A DNA stretch of 64,000 bases, from positions 248,001 through 312,000 of the forward strand of contig QPFY01000016.1 in NCBI GenBank assembly GCA_003665825.1, in the 5' to 3' direction. This stretch comes from Microbotryum silenes-acaulis (lineage: Eukaryota; Basidiomycota; Microbotryomycetes; Microbotryales; Microbotryaceae). How positions within the stretch are numbered: position 1 is the stretch's first letter; each line of letters opens with the position of its first letter. Shown piece after piece: positions 13,010 to 27,807 of this stretch. The notes under the pieces are model-generated. The model saw nothing but the letters and a program-made list of their open reading frames with translations. It ran no database searches and had not been told where the DNA came from. Made by a program: the position numbers and the translations under genes.

Positions 13010-15939
13010 TTACAACAAGTCCTGATCGTGCACACCAGCGCGTCGCGGCTGGTCAGCTTCGTATCCGTACTGACTGAACGCACTCATGCCGCCCTGCGCC
13101 GATTGCTCGAACGACATGCGTGCCAAACTGGCATAAGGATCCAAATCGTCGTCGATCTGGAGTGGGGAAGGAAGTGCATTCGAGCCATTGTTCTCGTTCG
13201 TTCTCGATGCGGTGGTGAGTTTGGCTGAGGCTCTCCCACCGTTCGCGGCGGGGTTCAACGCGACGTCCTCATCCTCGGAGTCGTCATCGTCCAACAGTCC
13301 CTCCCCGTGATGCGTCGATAAATCGTCAACGACGCTCTCCTTCCTTGTCAGTCGAGGCGGAAGAGCTGGTGGTGCCGAACCCGTTGTCGGCGGAGCAGGG
13401 ACGGGTCGCGATCCACTACCGTTGTTCGTCGCCGTCGCCGTCGGTGCCCGCACGACCGGGATCGAATTAAGCTGGGACTGCTTGGCTAAGGGGTCGAGCG
13501 CGGGAGAGTCATGTAAATACTTTGCCCGTGCGCCCCGAACGAACGTCTGCGGTTCCTTCATATAGAGCGACGCGAGCGTTCCGGTATGCAACAGCAGTCG
13601 ATCGAGCACGCCCCGGTCCATGGCTTCCGATTCAGTCGAGATTTCGGGCTTGTCCGCAAACACGATTTCGCTGGCTACCCCGGGGTTGGTCGAGAGCAAT
13701 CGCCAATAAATAAAGCCGCGATCCCGCAGATCCGGGTTGTCGACGTCCTCAGTCGCCCACTTTAAGACTTTGGGGACGAGCTCTTGACCTGCTGTTGGTC
13801 GCTTGATGAAGAGCTTCACAGTAGCTGTCAACAGTGCAAGTTGCACCTGTATGATAGATCAAAGAGCCTCTATCAGCGCACACTTTTCGCTGATCGACAA
13901 GTCTCGAGACCTTGCATTGAAATGAGTTCGGCCCAAAGCATGAGAGACCAGTCTTTCCGAGAACTCACCTCGACCGGTTCGTCCGCGAACGAAAACAAGA
14001 AATCGTCGAGCAGCTCATCAGAGTTCTCGATTCGATCGGCGTACTCGCCCAAGATCCAGATCATCGCGGCCTTGGCGTCCGGTGTGTCGAGCGCGTCCAA
14101 ATTCTCACACAGCGTTCCGATGATCCCTTCGTACTGGTTGGGGTAGCGTCGGAAGATGTCCTTGATGACCACGATGGCCTCTTGTACGACGTAATTGACC
14201 TTGGTCTTGACCAAAGCGAGGAGGGCGGTGATGCAAAGGTCGGCGGCCGAGGCGATTTTGATGGCGAGTCGGCCGATCGAGCGCACGGCCTTGCGGACGA
14301 ATTCGACGTCGACTTCCGAAGCGTATCTGACATGCATTAGCACTGAATCAGTCACTGTTGCAGTAACGTCGGGATCCGAGCACGGGGCCGGGGTCTAGTC
14401 ACTCACTCTTTAAGTTCGGCCAAGACCTGCTCAACATTCTTCTCGTTTGCGAGCCTGTAGATAATTTCGAGTTTGGCCAATTTGACGTAAATGGGGTCGT
14501 TGTACTTGCAAAAGAAGACCCTGACGTCGTTCTTGAGTACCGAAGGTCGACGCTGAATGATGAGGTGGATGTTGCGTAGAGCGACGTATTGAACCTCGTA
14601 GCCCGAGGACAGTAAGGTGACTGTGTGTCCGCGAAGGAGGTGATAAGATGAAAGGTTTCCCAGCCCGCCTCGATACTCCTCGAGGGCTCACCTAATGGCG
14701 GTGAGAGTTTGCGACACATGTTGTCGACGACCTCGCGACTACCCATGTAGTTCATGAGGTAGAGGATGACCTTGACGGTCGTCAGCACGACGGCCGAATT
14801 GGAATGTTGCAAGCGGATCGCTATCCGCTCGGCCAACAACTCGGCATCGGCGTGCTCTTCTGGAACGTAGTACATCAACGCTTCGAGGATGTATGTTTGC
14901 CCCCATCTGAGGTAGATGAGCCGACCGCCAAGTCAGCAATCGGTCGGTGCAGATCTTTCAGCTCGGCCGAGGGTGAGCACTCACTCTGAACATTCCCCCA
15001 TGGCGCTGACGAGCCGACTCGCGACCGTCGTATTCAGTCTGAGGTGTATGCTCTCACTCCGTTCACTGATTTCGGTCAAAGCGGCGACCGCGTTCGCGAC
15101 GACGGTCGGGTTCGGATCGCCCAGCAAGTCCTTGACCTGGTTGACGAACCCTTCCTTGTCGACCAAGCGCCGATCGTGCATGTAAAGCTTGGCGACGCAG
15201 ATCGCGGCCGTTTTGCGAACGTATGGATCCCGATCGCGGAGGCAGGCGTGGAGAGGGTCGACGAGGGCCTTTAGCACCTCGGATACGGCGAGGTAGGACA
15301 TGGTTCGAATGGCCAAAGCTCGGATGAGCGCATTGCGATCGCCGGCGTCCTGTGCGTAATCGAAAGCACTGCACGGGTCAGCCCACCATACTTTCGGCCT
15401 ACTTGTTCCTACCTACAAGCCATGGGCGACTTACAGCCAAGAAGCCGGGCATGGCATGCTTGACCATCTCGGGTCGTACGCGCGCATAGTTGATCAAGTA
15501 GAGGTAAACCATCTTCTTGATATCGAGCATCTCGATCGAGAGGCAGGCGATCACCTCGGGGTACAGGGGGGACATGTCCTTTTTTGCGGACAGCACGTTT
15601 TCCAAAGTCAGCTCTCTGGCAGCTCGAGTCCGATGCTGAAGATAAGAGGGGTTTAGGACTGACTTGACCCATCGTCATGCTCGCAACGACGCGCTTGAGC
15701 ACGACCTTTCTCTTTTTGAAGTCCTTGTCCTTCTTGTCACCTTGCAACTCGGCCCTCAAGCTGAATATAAATGTTTTCCAACAGGAGAAAAGAAGACAGG
15801 AGTGTAGTCCATGCGCGAAAAAGAGGGTCGCACTGTCAGCGTCTGATCCCATCGTCCCATCTCGACGCGGCACGACAGCGACGTACTCGGCCAGCTTGTT
15901 GCGTACGAACAGCTTGCTATCCTGTCCCGTACTCGCCAT
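13010..15939 (-). CDS. APL2: AP-1 complex subunit beta (beta-adaptin, ear-less)
   Basis: Eight exons (15939-15887, 15760-15664, 15578-15435, 15349-14985, 14906-14692, 14620-14407, 14326-13969, 13846-13010) give 760 residues. The trunk is the classic beta-adaptin armadillo solenoid: [52 protein letters not shown] and [16 protein letters not shown]. After about residue 590 comes a Pro/Ser/acidic hinge with [10 protein letters not shown]. No appendage (ear) domain follows, as in yeast Apl2, so AP-1 is favoured over AP-2. The product coats trans-Golgi/endosome clathrin vesicles. The second intron appears to use an AAAAAAG acceptor at 15579; this gives the family-like junction [14 protein letters not shown]. 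Other acceptors would insert about a dozen residues. Confidence 0.93.
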
Positions 15940-16667
15940 TGTTTGAAAGCCGTTTTTAGATCACCAAACCGGGCCCAAAAGGGATGAAAGGGGTGAGGTC
16001 GAGCGAGGGGGGGGGGGAAAGGAGGCTCGGTTTGAACAAAGGTGGGGAACACACACTCGGTGCGACGTCGTACCACTTGTCAAAAGAGCGCACCAATCCC
16101 AGCTCGACAAGAGGCGAAGAGAGGTGACCTTGGTCTCGGAAAGGTCGGTGTACGAGGCGGGTCAGGAAGGTGGCACCGCGTTCTGTGTGGTGAGTCGAAG
16201 ATGGAGGTGGGTGTGAGTTGGACGTGGCAGAGTGAGCACAACGAAGTCGCCGATTTGCTGCGGCTGCGGCGAACGACGCGCGCCTCGTCGTCATCGGCCT
16301 CAGTCGGCGCCGATCAACCCGAGGAGAGCTACCAGCGCCCCAATTACACAGAGTCTCACACAACACACCACTCTCGAATCGCTCTCCGCCCACCCAACGG
16401 AGCCCACCTCGCCCCAAAGACGAATTCGAGAAAATAACACACAACTGCTGCATTGCCAAGAGACCTCTCCCTCCCTTTCCCCCCCCTCCCCGTTCCTCGT
16501 TCACAGAGGAAAACTCGGGTCATTCTAATCAAACTCCGACTACACCAACCATCACGACGAGAAGTATGCTTCTTTTTGATGTTGTCGGCGTTTAGAAGGC
16601 GCCTACATAAAGCCGAACGTAGACATGGGTCAGCATGGAGATATCCCTTTCGGTGGTATGGTCGAGG
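15940..16667. other. AP-1 beta promoter and ATP7 3' region
   Basis: It contains an 11-nt G run near 16007-16017 and pyrimidine-rich stretches near 16460-16500. No additional gene is seen. Confidence 0.45.
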
Positions 16668-17947
16668 CTACTCACTCAAGTTCTGTGAGGTGGCATGCGA
16701 CAGGAGCAGAAAGAGCACAGCCACAAGGTCAGTAAACGTTACCCACATGTCGTATCTCTCTCGCCAAGATCTACTCACTCCGAACTCTATGGGAGTAAAT
16801 ATGAGTCCATCCGTTAGTCGTTGTGGGTAACGATGCAATGCTTTGAAGGGGCAAGAACTCACTCTCGGTGTAACCGGGAACGGTCCACTTGCCCTTCTTG
16901 AGCATCGTCTCGACGGCCTTGGTGATTTCGGGTCGTGCCTTGGCCACGTCATCGAGCTAGCAACGCACACAATTCAACACATCGTCAGCTAACGCTAATT
17001 CAACCCGTACAGCACCACCGCCGACGCAGCCCGGAGAGAATGAAAAGAATGCTCACGGTCAACTCATCGAACGGACGTGCGTCCTCGATGTTCTTGAGGG
17101 TCGACTTGAGGTCACCCAACTCGGAGTCGATCTTGTTGGCGGTCTCCTTGGCCGAAGCAACCTGACGTGAACCGAATAGGGAGGTGGTCAGTTCTTGCGC
17201 CATACTCGACTGGGTCGGCAGATTCAATCGCTCTCGGCGCGATGCGTCCTTGGAGCCTGGGCTGGGCTGGCGGGCGCGTAAGAGGCCACGACCATCCCCG
17301 ACCTCGGCGTCGTCCATCCCGTAACCGCCCTGTAATCCACCTCCCTTCCAATCCCTCCACCACACTCCACTGCCTCCCAACCCTCTAACCCTCTCTGAGC
17401 TCGCCGACCCTCCTGTCCCAACAATTGTGGCCCCTCCCCCTCCCCTAGCGTCGACCGTCCTAAACTCACAGCCTTAGTCTCGAACGCAGCGATAGCCTTC
17501 AACTGCGCCTGAACGTCATAATTGACCGGTTTGAAGCTCTTGAACAACTTCTCCCCTTCGGCGACGATCTCCTTATTCTTGAGTACGGAACGGTACTGCT
17601 CAAAGTCGATCGTGCGCGCTTGAGCAGAGTAGGTCGTATGCGCCGTGCGCGCCGCGGCGGCTCGTTGGCGGAAGGCGGAGAGCGCCGACAAGGTGTCTGG
17701 ATGAAGCGATGGGGGGTTTGCGTACAAGAGGGTCGTTAGAGGTATATAATAGAATCAAAAGGTTTCGAAAAAGAGTGGTATGAGAGCGGCCTAGTACGGA
17801 CCTTTGTGCAGACCAAGCTTGGTCGTGATGCGACCCCAATCAACAACAGCGCTGCACACGCCGGGGAGACACAAGTCGCATCGTCGCTTTGGGTCAGTTG
17901 GACATGGAGGACACGATTGTACATCCCGACTCGACTCACGCGGCCAT
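16668..17947 (-). CDS. ATP7: Mitochondrial ATP synthase subunit d
   Basis: Seven exons (17947-17940, 17851-17802, 17696-17470, 17161-17057, 16956-16863, 16786-16779, 16682-16668) give 168 residues, the normal length for this peripheral-stalk subunit of F1Fo ATP synthase. Family landmarks are VDWGRITTKLGLHK, TIDFEQYRSVLKNKEIV, DFEQYR-type helices, and a C-terminus reading YTE-KFG-NLSE. The first coding exon is only 8 nt (ATGGCCGC). The sixth is an internal 8-nt microexon (AGTTCGGA) and the last is 15 nt. Skipping the microexon would break the frame. These short exons are needed to recover the conserved EKFGxLS ending. The protein acts on the matrix side of the inner membrane. Confidence 0.93.
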
Positions 17948-18478
17948 GTTTCGTGATGTGTGGTGGGGTTGGTATGGTGGGCAGGAGAGGGCGTTTCGAT
18001 CTCAGCGCGCGAGCGAGCTCGTTCCGGCCGCCTCCGCGCCAAAGCCCTGCCCACGCCAGCCAGCGCCAGCCAGCGACAGACCACGCCAGACCACGGTCCT
18101 CTTTCGTCCCCCGGGCAGCAGCTCCACGATGCTTTCGTCAGAAGATTCCCAAGGCTGCACTCTCTGCTCCTCGTCCAAACACGCGTCTACCCAGAAAACA
18201 GAAATTGCTCATTCCCGAATCCTACCCAAACAAGAAAGAAGAAAAAGGAGAGCGAGCCATAAAAAAAGGTCCTAGGACAAGAGAGCAGGGCCAAACTACA
18301 CACGCCAAGGAACACAGAGCGACGCCCTCGAGTCCCCAAGAGAGGGAGCTACAAAAGTGGCCTCGTCTCATTCAACGTCTACAGCTGTAACCGATCCCCC
18401 GACCTAGTATGTTTCTCGTCTCGCCAGCGCCTTCCCGTTCCGGCTCAAGTCGAATCCGTTGTAAAAAAATGAGCTTTT
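17948..18478. other. ATP7 upstream and RPS1 3' region
   Basis: Purine-rich, low-complexity DNA (18200-18350). The open frames overlapping here look like chance frames. No gene is called. Confidence 0.45.
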
Positions 18479-20213
18479 TTACACCGAGGTCAAGACGGGG
18501 ATCTCGACCGTGTCCTTCTTGACCGACGCTCCGACATCCTCGGCCACATCACCACCGTGGAGCTCCAAAAGCTTGGACAAGTCGAATCGGGGAGTCTTCA
18601 AGATCTTGACCTAAAAGGGTCGAGGAGGAAACAAAAACAAATGCAATGGTGAGCTCCATGGTCGAGCTGCGGCCGCAGGAAAGAGTAGCGGCTACAAGAA
18701 CGCACCTTGCGGATGTAGCAGTTCTGAATGGGGTAGACCCCCTGCGAGGCCTTCTCAATCTCTCGGCCAATGACCTCGGGCACGAGCTTGTGCACGAGCT
18801 GTTTGAGGTCGCACGGCGACGCCTCACGGGCCATGATCTCGAACATCTTCTTGCGGATCTCGCGCACCTGCGATGACTTGGCGTACGTCGTCTTCTTAAC
18901 CTGGTTGGGCCTCTTCTTGGTGAAGGCGATCGAGAACAGGCGCACGAGGTACCCGTCGGTCGTCTTGATGTCGACGTTGGCCTCGATCAAGGTCTGCCAC
19001 TTGCGCACGAGCGAGCGGAGCTTGTCCGAGGTGAAGTCCATGCCGTGGAAGTTGGTGAGGCAGTTCTTGCCCTGGACCTCATCGACGCGCAGCTTGATCT
19101 TGCGGAACGTGTTCTCATCGTCCTTGTTGAGGTCGGCGAGGGAAAGCTCGAGGACGCGGCCCTTGAGCGAGTCATTGGCGTTCTCTGCGGGGCACGAGAG
19201 GAGTGGAAGACGGAGTGTCAGTTCGACGTGTTGCGACAAGAAACTTCTCCGCCATCTTTCGCGCAAGCAAGCCCGTAGAGGCAAGCCAGTGCGAACGGAG
19301 AGCGAGGGCGCGGGCGGGGGAACGCACTCAATCCAGACGAGCGGTTGACCAAGGTCTTTCCGGCATTCCGGGTGTCGAAGATGGAAGGAGCCTTGATGTC
19401 GTACCAGTCTGCATGATCAAGCGACAAAAGTAAAGTCAGTTGGGCGAGTCCTACACGAACGCGAAAGAGATGGCAGACTGACCCTTGCGGGTGAAGGGGT
19501 CGACGACACGCTTCTTGATGCCCTTCTTGCCCTTTGACAATCGCTTGTTTTTTCCGACAGCTGTGAGTGACCCAAATCAACATGGTTAGTCAAATGTCCA
19601 CCATGCACATGGGCCAAGCGATGTATGGCGCGTGAGAGAGCGAGGGTGAACATTGGCGTAGGGTTGTCGAATTGGCGACTGTGGGCGGGCGCGCTTGCGT
19701 CCTCGAAGCGAGTCGAGCGCGATTGCGACGACGACGGCCAGGCGGGGGCAGCGGAGGGGCGAAGGGGGGGGGGACAAAAACTCCCACCACCACGATCACC
19801 CACTGTCCCATGATCACCATACAATCATTACCATCCTTCCACCTAGACCGATCGCATGATCCCCAACAGTCCATGCAAACCAAGGCATCACATCAAGCGA
19901 TGGGGATGCGATGGCTCCCACGCTGAAATTTGCCCTGCCGTGGCCCACCCGTGGCGAGGCGACCCTGCCGCTCCGCTGGGCGCGCTGGACCACCCACCCG
20001 CCGGCGCCTCAGCCCAGCAATCGGTCGCCCTAGCGCTCAAAACCCATCGCACGAGCAACGACCACCCCGCCCGTGCCATGCTGTCCGCCGCTCATGGTGT
20101 CGAAGGCGAAGTTGATGGTGATCCAGGTTCAGGTCGAGGTCGAGGTCGAGGTCGAGACGATCACATCACAGCACACAGACGTAGCACCAGAGAGGTAGAG
20201 TCGACTTGCCCAT
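18479..20213 (-). CDS. RPS1: 40S ribosomal protein eS1 (Rps1/S3a)
   Basis: Exons 19560-19483, 19408-19328, 19184-18706 and 18610-18479 encode a near-complete eS1: [69 protein letters not shown] and a C-terminus ending PVLTSV. The 78-nt exon must be preceded by ATG G. The best upstream site is 20213-20210 (CAACCATGG) followed by GCAAGT, a consensus GC donor, giving a roughly 650-nt first intron and 257 residues in total. A weaker option is ATGG before GTTTTG at 20046. The first exon is therefore provisional; the rest is secure. A long first intron right after the start is common in ribosomal protein genes. Confidence 0.92.
20130..20156. repeat. Hexanucleotide microsatellite (GGTCGA)n
   Basis: About four perfect copies of GGTCGA lie in the proposed first intron of RPS1. 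Confidence 0.85.
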
Positions 20214-20630
20214 GGTTGCACGAGGAGGAAGCAGAGGCTAACGAAAGCGAGCGCACCGGCGAGCGAGGACACTCGAATTGCGAGCCTCGAGCGAGCTCGA
20301 GCGAGCGCGTGCCCGCTTCACGCGAATTTCCGCCTGTCCGCTCCCGCCCAGCGAAAATGGGCGAAAAACGTGAAGCTGTATTACAGCCTTATCAATCGCG
20401 GCTAATGGCCCTTTCACCATGCTGGCTCTACAGAGCAGCTCTCAACCACGATGTCGCACCCGAAAGCGGTGTAGTAGTTCGACTCGATTCAATCTTTTTG
20501 TAATTCATTATCATGTCAAAAGTGCGGAAACCCAACTACTGAGCGGTTTTTTCCGATCACTAGCACAAACGAAACACCTACTAACCGCGGTGACTCGGGC
20601 ACGGTAGCGTACAAGCAGCTTCTCGATGGA
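20214..20630. other. RPS1 upstream / RPT3 3' region
   Basis: About 420 nt with no additional gene seen. It contains the promoter side of RPS1 and the 3' flank of RPT3. Confidence 0.4.
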
Positions 20631-22578
<1,948 letters not shown>

Positions 22579-23252
22579 GGTGTCCCGTCGAGGGAAGGAG
22601 GAGGAGTCGGGAGTGGGAGTACGTGCACCAGCAAGTCGGCGGCCGAGAGAGGTCAGTCGAGCGTGTTCACTGGTTCACCGAGAGGAGCCGACGAGTTCTG
22701 GGCCTGGTCGGAATAGGGCAGGGGCGCGGGTGTGATCTAGGTCGAGGGACGTGTAGTCTCCGCTCTTGTTGAAGGGAGGTAAGCGTAGGTGGTGTGAGTG
22801 GGAGCAGCGTGTGACAAACGATCGGCGGCTGGCCCGTGGGAGGCGAAGGCGACGCGTCACCACCTCAAGCGCTCTCTCGTAGGCGCACGGACCGCCCCCA
22901 CTCCTCCACGCATTCGCCTTGCTTTTCCAAGCTCGCATGTCAGAAGAAGAAGAGCAAGTTAAAGGTGCAATTAACACATCAAGAGAACAAAAGAAAAGAA
23001 AGTAGCTAAAGGAGAGGGAAACAAGACACAGAGAAGAAATCATCAGGGCTGAAAGACGGGATAGGTTCGAGAGAAGGCTTGCGAGGTTGCTCCGAGAAAG
23101 AAAAGAGGTTCGAACTGGAGCTCGAGCGTCGACGACAAGTTTGGGTTCCAGCGAAGATGAGTGCTTGCGAATAGAAGAGAAGCAACCTGGAGTGGATGCT
23201 CCAAGACAGGATGGGAACAAGCTGCGGCGAGTCGAGCACAACCAGGGGTCCA
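22579..23252. other. RPT3 promoter / ARL1 3' region
   Basis: Purine-rich DNA with long chance frames on the minus strand. Nothing is recognisable. Confidence 0.45.
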
Positions 23253-24339
<1,087 letters not shown>

Positions 24340-24879
24340 GATGAGCTGGGTCTATGTCGGTCTCGAGTGCGGGCTAGTGAGTGTCGAGGAGGGCTTGATG
24401 AGAGCCGAGCCGGGCGTAGACGGATGAGACCCGTGGTCGTGGCTTAGCTCAGCTGAGGCGGGACAACCTCAACCTCGACGGCGGCGACGAACAGCGTCGC
24501 GGCGACTGCAGTCACTGGCGGGGGGGCACAGGCTTGCCTACACTGGCTGAGCTCGGGAAAGAGGGCAGACGCGTCTCGGAGGAGGGGCACCCGAATGTTG
24601 ATGTAGGGTGATCGCGAGTCGCGATTGGCCAACGGCTGCCCGGCTGCCAAGCTGGAGCGCCGTGATGCCTGCTCCTTTTTTACTATAGCCCGGTTTTCTT
24701 ATCGGCAATTGCGCTCCTTACTCCGCGCGCCGCTCGTGCCAGCTCGCTCGACTTTGTGCACCAACACCAAACGTTTCCTAGTTTCCCACGTTTCCTAGTT
24801 TCCCACGTTTCCTGCCTTTGCCCGCACCCCGCACCCCGCACCCACATCACCTACACCAAACCCACCACACTCACTCCGG
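24340..24879. other. Bidirectional promoter region, ARL1 / SOD-fold mitoribosomal gene
   Basis: About 540 nt between divergent starts. It contains a tandem repeat at 24771-24812 and (GCACCCC)n at about 24825-24843. Confidence 0.5.
24771..24812 (+). repeat. 17-bp tandem repeat in promoter
   Basis: The unit ACGTTTCCTAGTTTCCC is present about 2.5 times, 68-110 nt upstream of the mitoribosomal gene start. It could be a promoter element or simple slippage. Confidence 0.8.
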
Positions 24880-26086
24880 ATGGCCTCGCTGCGGACAGCA
24901 TCCGCCTCGGCTTTGCGACACAGCGTCTCATCGACCTCCTCCTCGCAGCTGACATGCTGTTCTGCAGCAACAGCAGCCGCGCCGTCGACGGTCTCGATCC
25001 GACGTCGCAACCTGCACCAGCGCGTTCCCCTGCCGTACCAGCTCGAACAGGGTCTCGAACCGTTCCTCTCCCCGACCGCACTCAGGACGATCGCCGTCGA
25101 CTGGCAACAGGGCGTGCTGACCCGTCTGAATGAGCTCGTGCGAGGTCAGTCGGCCCCCTCCACGATCGAGCGAGTCGTCCTGTCGATTCGCAGCCGGCTG
25201 AGCGCGCATCGTCTCGGTCTCGTTTCCCCTCTTGCCTCTCCTTCCGCATCCTTCCTCACCGCAGGCACACCCGTAGAGAATCAGACCGTACTGCAAACGG
25301 TCAAGCAAACAGCCGCCAACCCAGAACAGGTCCTCGCCTTCAACTATGCCTCCGAGGCACTCAACAACAGCTTTTTCCTCTCCACCTTGGTCAGTTCCTC
25401 AATGCCCCCCCAAGCTTCCTCGTTACTTCTCCACCGTCACCTGACTGTCTCGTCTCGTTTCCGGCCCCTTCTAGACTCCGAAACCGACACCGCCTTCCCC
25501 TTCTTCCTCCTTTTCCCTCTCGCTCGCATCGACCCCGCTGCGCGACATGGCCGGCCTCATCTCCCACTTCTCGGCCCACGTCGCCGGACTGCACCCTTCG
25601 TCCGGCTCCTACGTCTGGCTCGTCACCGACGCCTCAGGCAACCTCGCCGTCGTCGGCACCTACGCCGGAGGAACGCCCTTGGTCCACCAGCGATCCCAAG
25701 TCGGCCGGATCGAAGGACCGCGAGTGCTCGGTGAAGCATTACCCGAACCCAAAACCGACGGATTGTCGTCCTCTTCGACTTCATCAACGTCTTCCGAACC
25801 CCAATCGGCATGGGGTACGGTCCCACCTTCGAACAAGACGCGTTCGAATCCGAACGCGACCTCGAACTTGTTGACGGCGAGCGCGTACACGGCCTCGATC
25901 AGTCAGGGTCAACTCGGCAAGACGATCCACCCGTTGTGCTGCATCTCGACCCACGAGCATTGCTACCTCCACGATTACGGCGTGTGGGGGAGAGAGGAGT
26001 ACGTCAAGAACTGGTGGGGTCAGGTCGATTGGAGGAAAGTCGAGGAGAGCTATCAGGGCTTCAAGGCTGAGAAAAACGAGAGGTAG
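24880..26086 (+). CDS. Mitochondrial small-subunit ribosomal protein with Fe/Mn-SOD fold (mS42/mS43 type)
   Basis: Three exons (24880-25144, 25265-25389, 25475-26086) give 333 residues. The N-terminus is Ser/Ala/Arg-rich with no acidic residues, as in a mitochondrial presequence (ending near RRRNLHQR). Then comes an SOD-like helical half (PYQLEQGLEPFLSP, LAFNYASEALNNSFFL) and a C-terminal alpha/beta half (SGSYVWLVTDASGNLAVVGT, HDYGVWGREEYVKNWWGQVD). The metal-binding DxWEH of true SODs reads ISTHEHCYLHDY, so one Asp ligand is replaced. This loss and the long low-complexity insert (about residues 225-290) match the Rsm26/Mrp1 mitoribosomal proteins rather than an active dismutase. I cannot separate mS42 from mS43 by eye. 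Confidence 0.82.
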
Positions 26087-27807
26087 AACAGGCATGTCCA
26101 ACTTGGAATGTAAGAGCAACTGAGAGTATCCATACTGACGATCGCATTGTTTGAGGAGGACGCCAAGAGGAGTTGGGAGAAGGATTTCTTTCACTGGTTT
26201 GCATCCTCGCTCCTCGCTGAACATCTTCTAACCCCCCTGGGAGGAAACAGGACAGAATCTTCGAACTCGGAAGCCTGCCATTTCCCTTTTCACACCCCTT
26301 TCCCTTCAATACCCACATCCGCTTTCAAAAGGATCGGCCGAACGTTTTCTACTCCCTACAAACGTTCGGTTACGCCAATCCAATTGGAGAGAGAGTTAGG
26401 GGGGGACGCCGACCCTTGTCTCGCAACGGGGTCACATGTCGTCCCCCCGTTTCCTTTTCTCTCCACAATTGAAAAGCAAGAGCGATGGTCTCTCAACTCA
26501 CCAGGCACCGAATCGGGCTCCTACCTCCTTTGGGGGAGCGTGGTGATGAGGTGACTCGGTCCATGAAGTAGCCGGCATTTTTTATTTTATTTTCCCATTC
26601 ATTTCTTGCTTTGTTTCCCTTTCCTCCTCCTTTTGTTCCATAGTGTTAGAGGGTGGCGCACCACGGTCAGGGTCAAGAATCATTGTTAAGGACCAGCGCA
26701 AAGCATTAAAGCCTTTCGAATTCTTCTCCCGCGGGCTCTTGGCGACACTAAGTAGTGGTCTTTGCTCAAACATCGACACGAACCCGTCAAAGAGCTTGAA
26801 AAGAGCGGCGGCGGCGGTGCTCGGTCCGCTTTACAACACTGTGGGCTTGCCTCTGATCACCTCCGCCACTTTTCCCGCTGTCTTCCGAACCGGTCAAGCC
26901 GGAGAAGGCCTCCCGGACGCTTGTAACTGCGAGGAGTACTCTGGGTGCTCGTTCCGTTTGAACCGAAACCGTCTATTGCGTGTGAACCGCAAGTCGACCA
27001 GGGCACTTGCACGACCTCAGCTGTAATCGCCACGAGTCCTGACGCCTGAGATTTCGGAAAGGGTGTTTTCAGATACCCTTTCAAAGTTGGTGTGCCTTCT
27101 GTGCTAGGGCTAGGTTGTTGCACAAGGTTGCATGCACTACCAGACCAGTATGCGCGTAAAGTATTAGGTGGGTTATAGTAGGTAAAAAATCAGGCGATGG
27201 AAATATGGGACCACCGTGTAGAGCGAGTGGTGGCGACTCGGAGGCTAGGACCGTGCGCAGTAGATGGACGTGCGAGCAGATCGGACAACTTGCTCGTTTG
27301 TTTGCCCATGCTAGCTCAGCACAAGGCGCGGTAGTGAACACGGGTGAACTAGGTTCGCAGACACTTGCTCCGCTGAACCAGATCCGAAGAAAAAAAGAGT
27401 TAGGCTACCAGAGCTCAGATGGCAGATATCAAAGTTCCCTTATTAAACAACCTGCTGAGTCTGCGCGCGGGCCTCGGCTCTTTTTGATAGCACGCTGTCT
27501 GAATTGCGTCAGTGCGGACATGCAATCATCTCGTTAAAACTATGCAGAATGACGCAGCTAACATCAAGGCTCTGAGTAACTCGCCGTCGCCGACGTGTGA
27601 TTGCACGGCGTGTCATATATGCACGAGCAGCCGGGGCTGCTTTGACGAGGTCCGAGCTCAGTTCGGCATTACTAATGGCAGCAGAGAGCGGCGCTCGAAG
27701 CGATTGGCGGCCCAACTTGGCTCGACCTGACGCACTTTCGCCCACCCACCCACTTTGCCGCATCCCCACCACCTAAACCCACCACCTCACTCCGCACTAC
27801 TACCACC
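26087..27807. other. Intergenic 1.7 kb upstream of TAL1
   Basis: The 3' end of the mitoribosomal gene and a long upstream region of TAL1. A T-rich stretch lies at 26578-26640. No gene, tRNA or repeat family is recognised. Confidence 0.45.

Noticed and set aside
19856..20503. 215-residue open frame, plus strand
   Set aside because: Low-complexity Arg/Glu-rich translation through a (GGTCGA)n repeat, overlapping the RPS1 5' region on the other strand. No family features.
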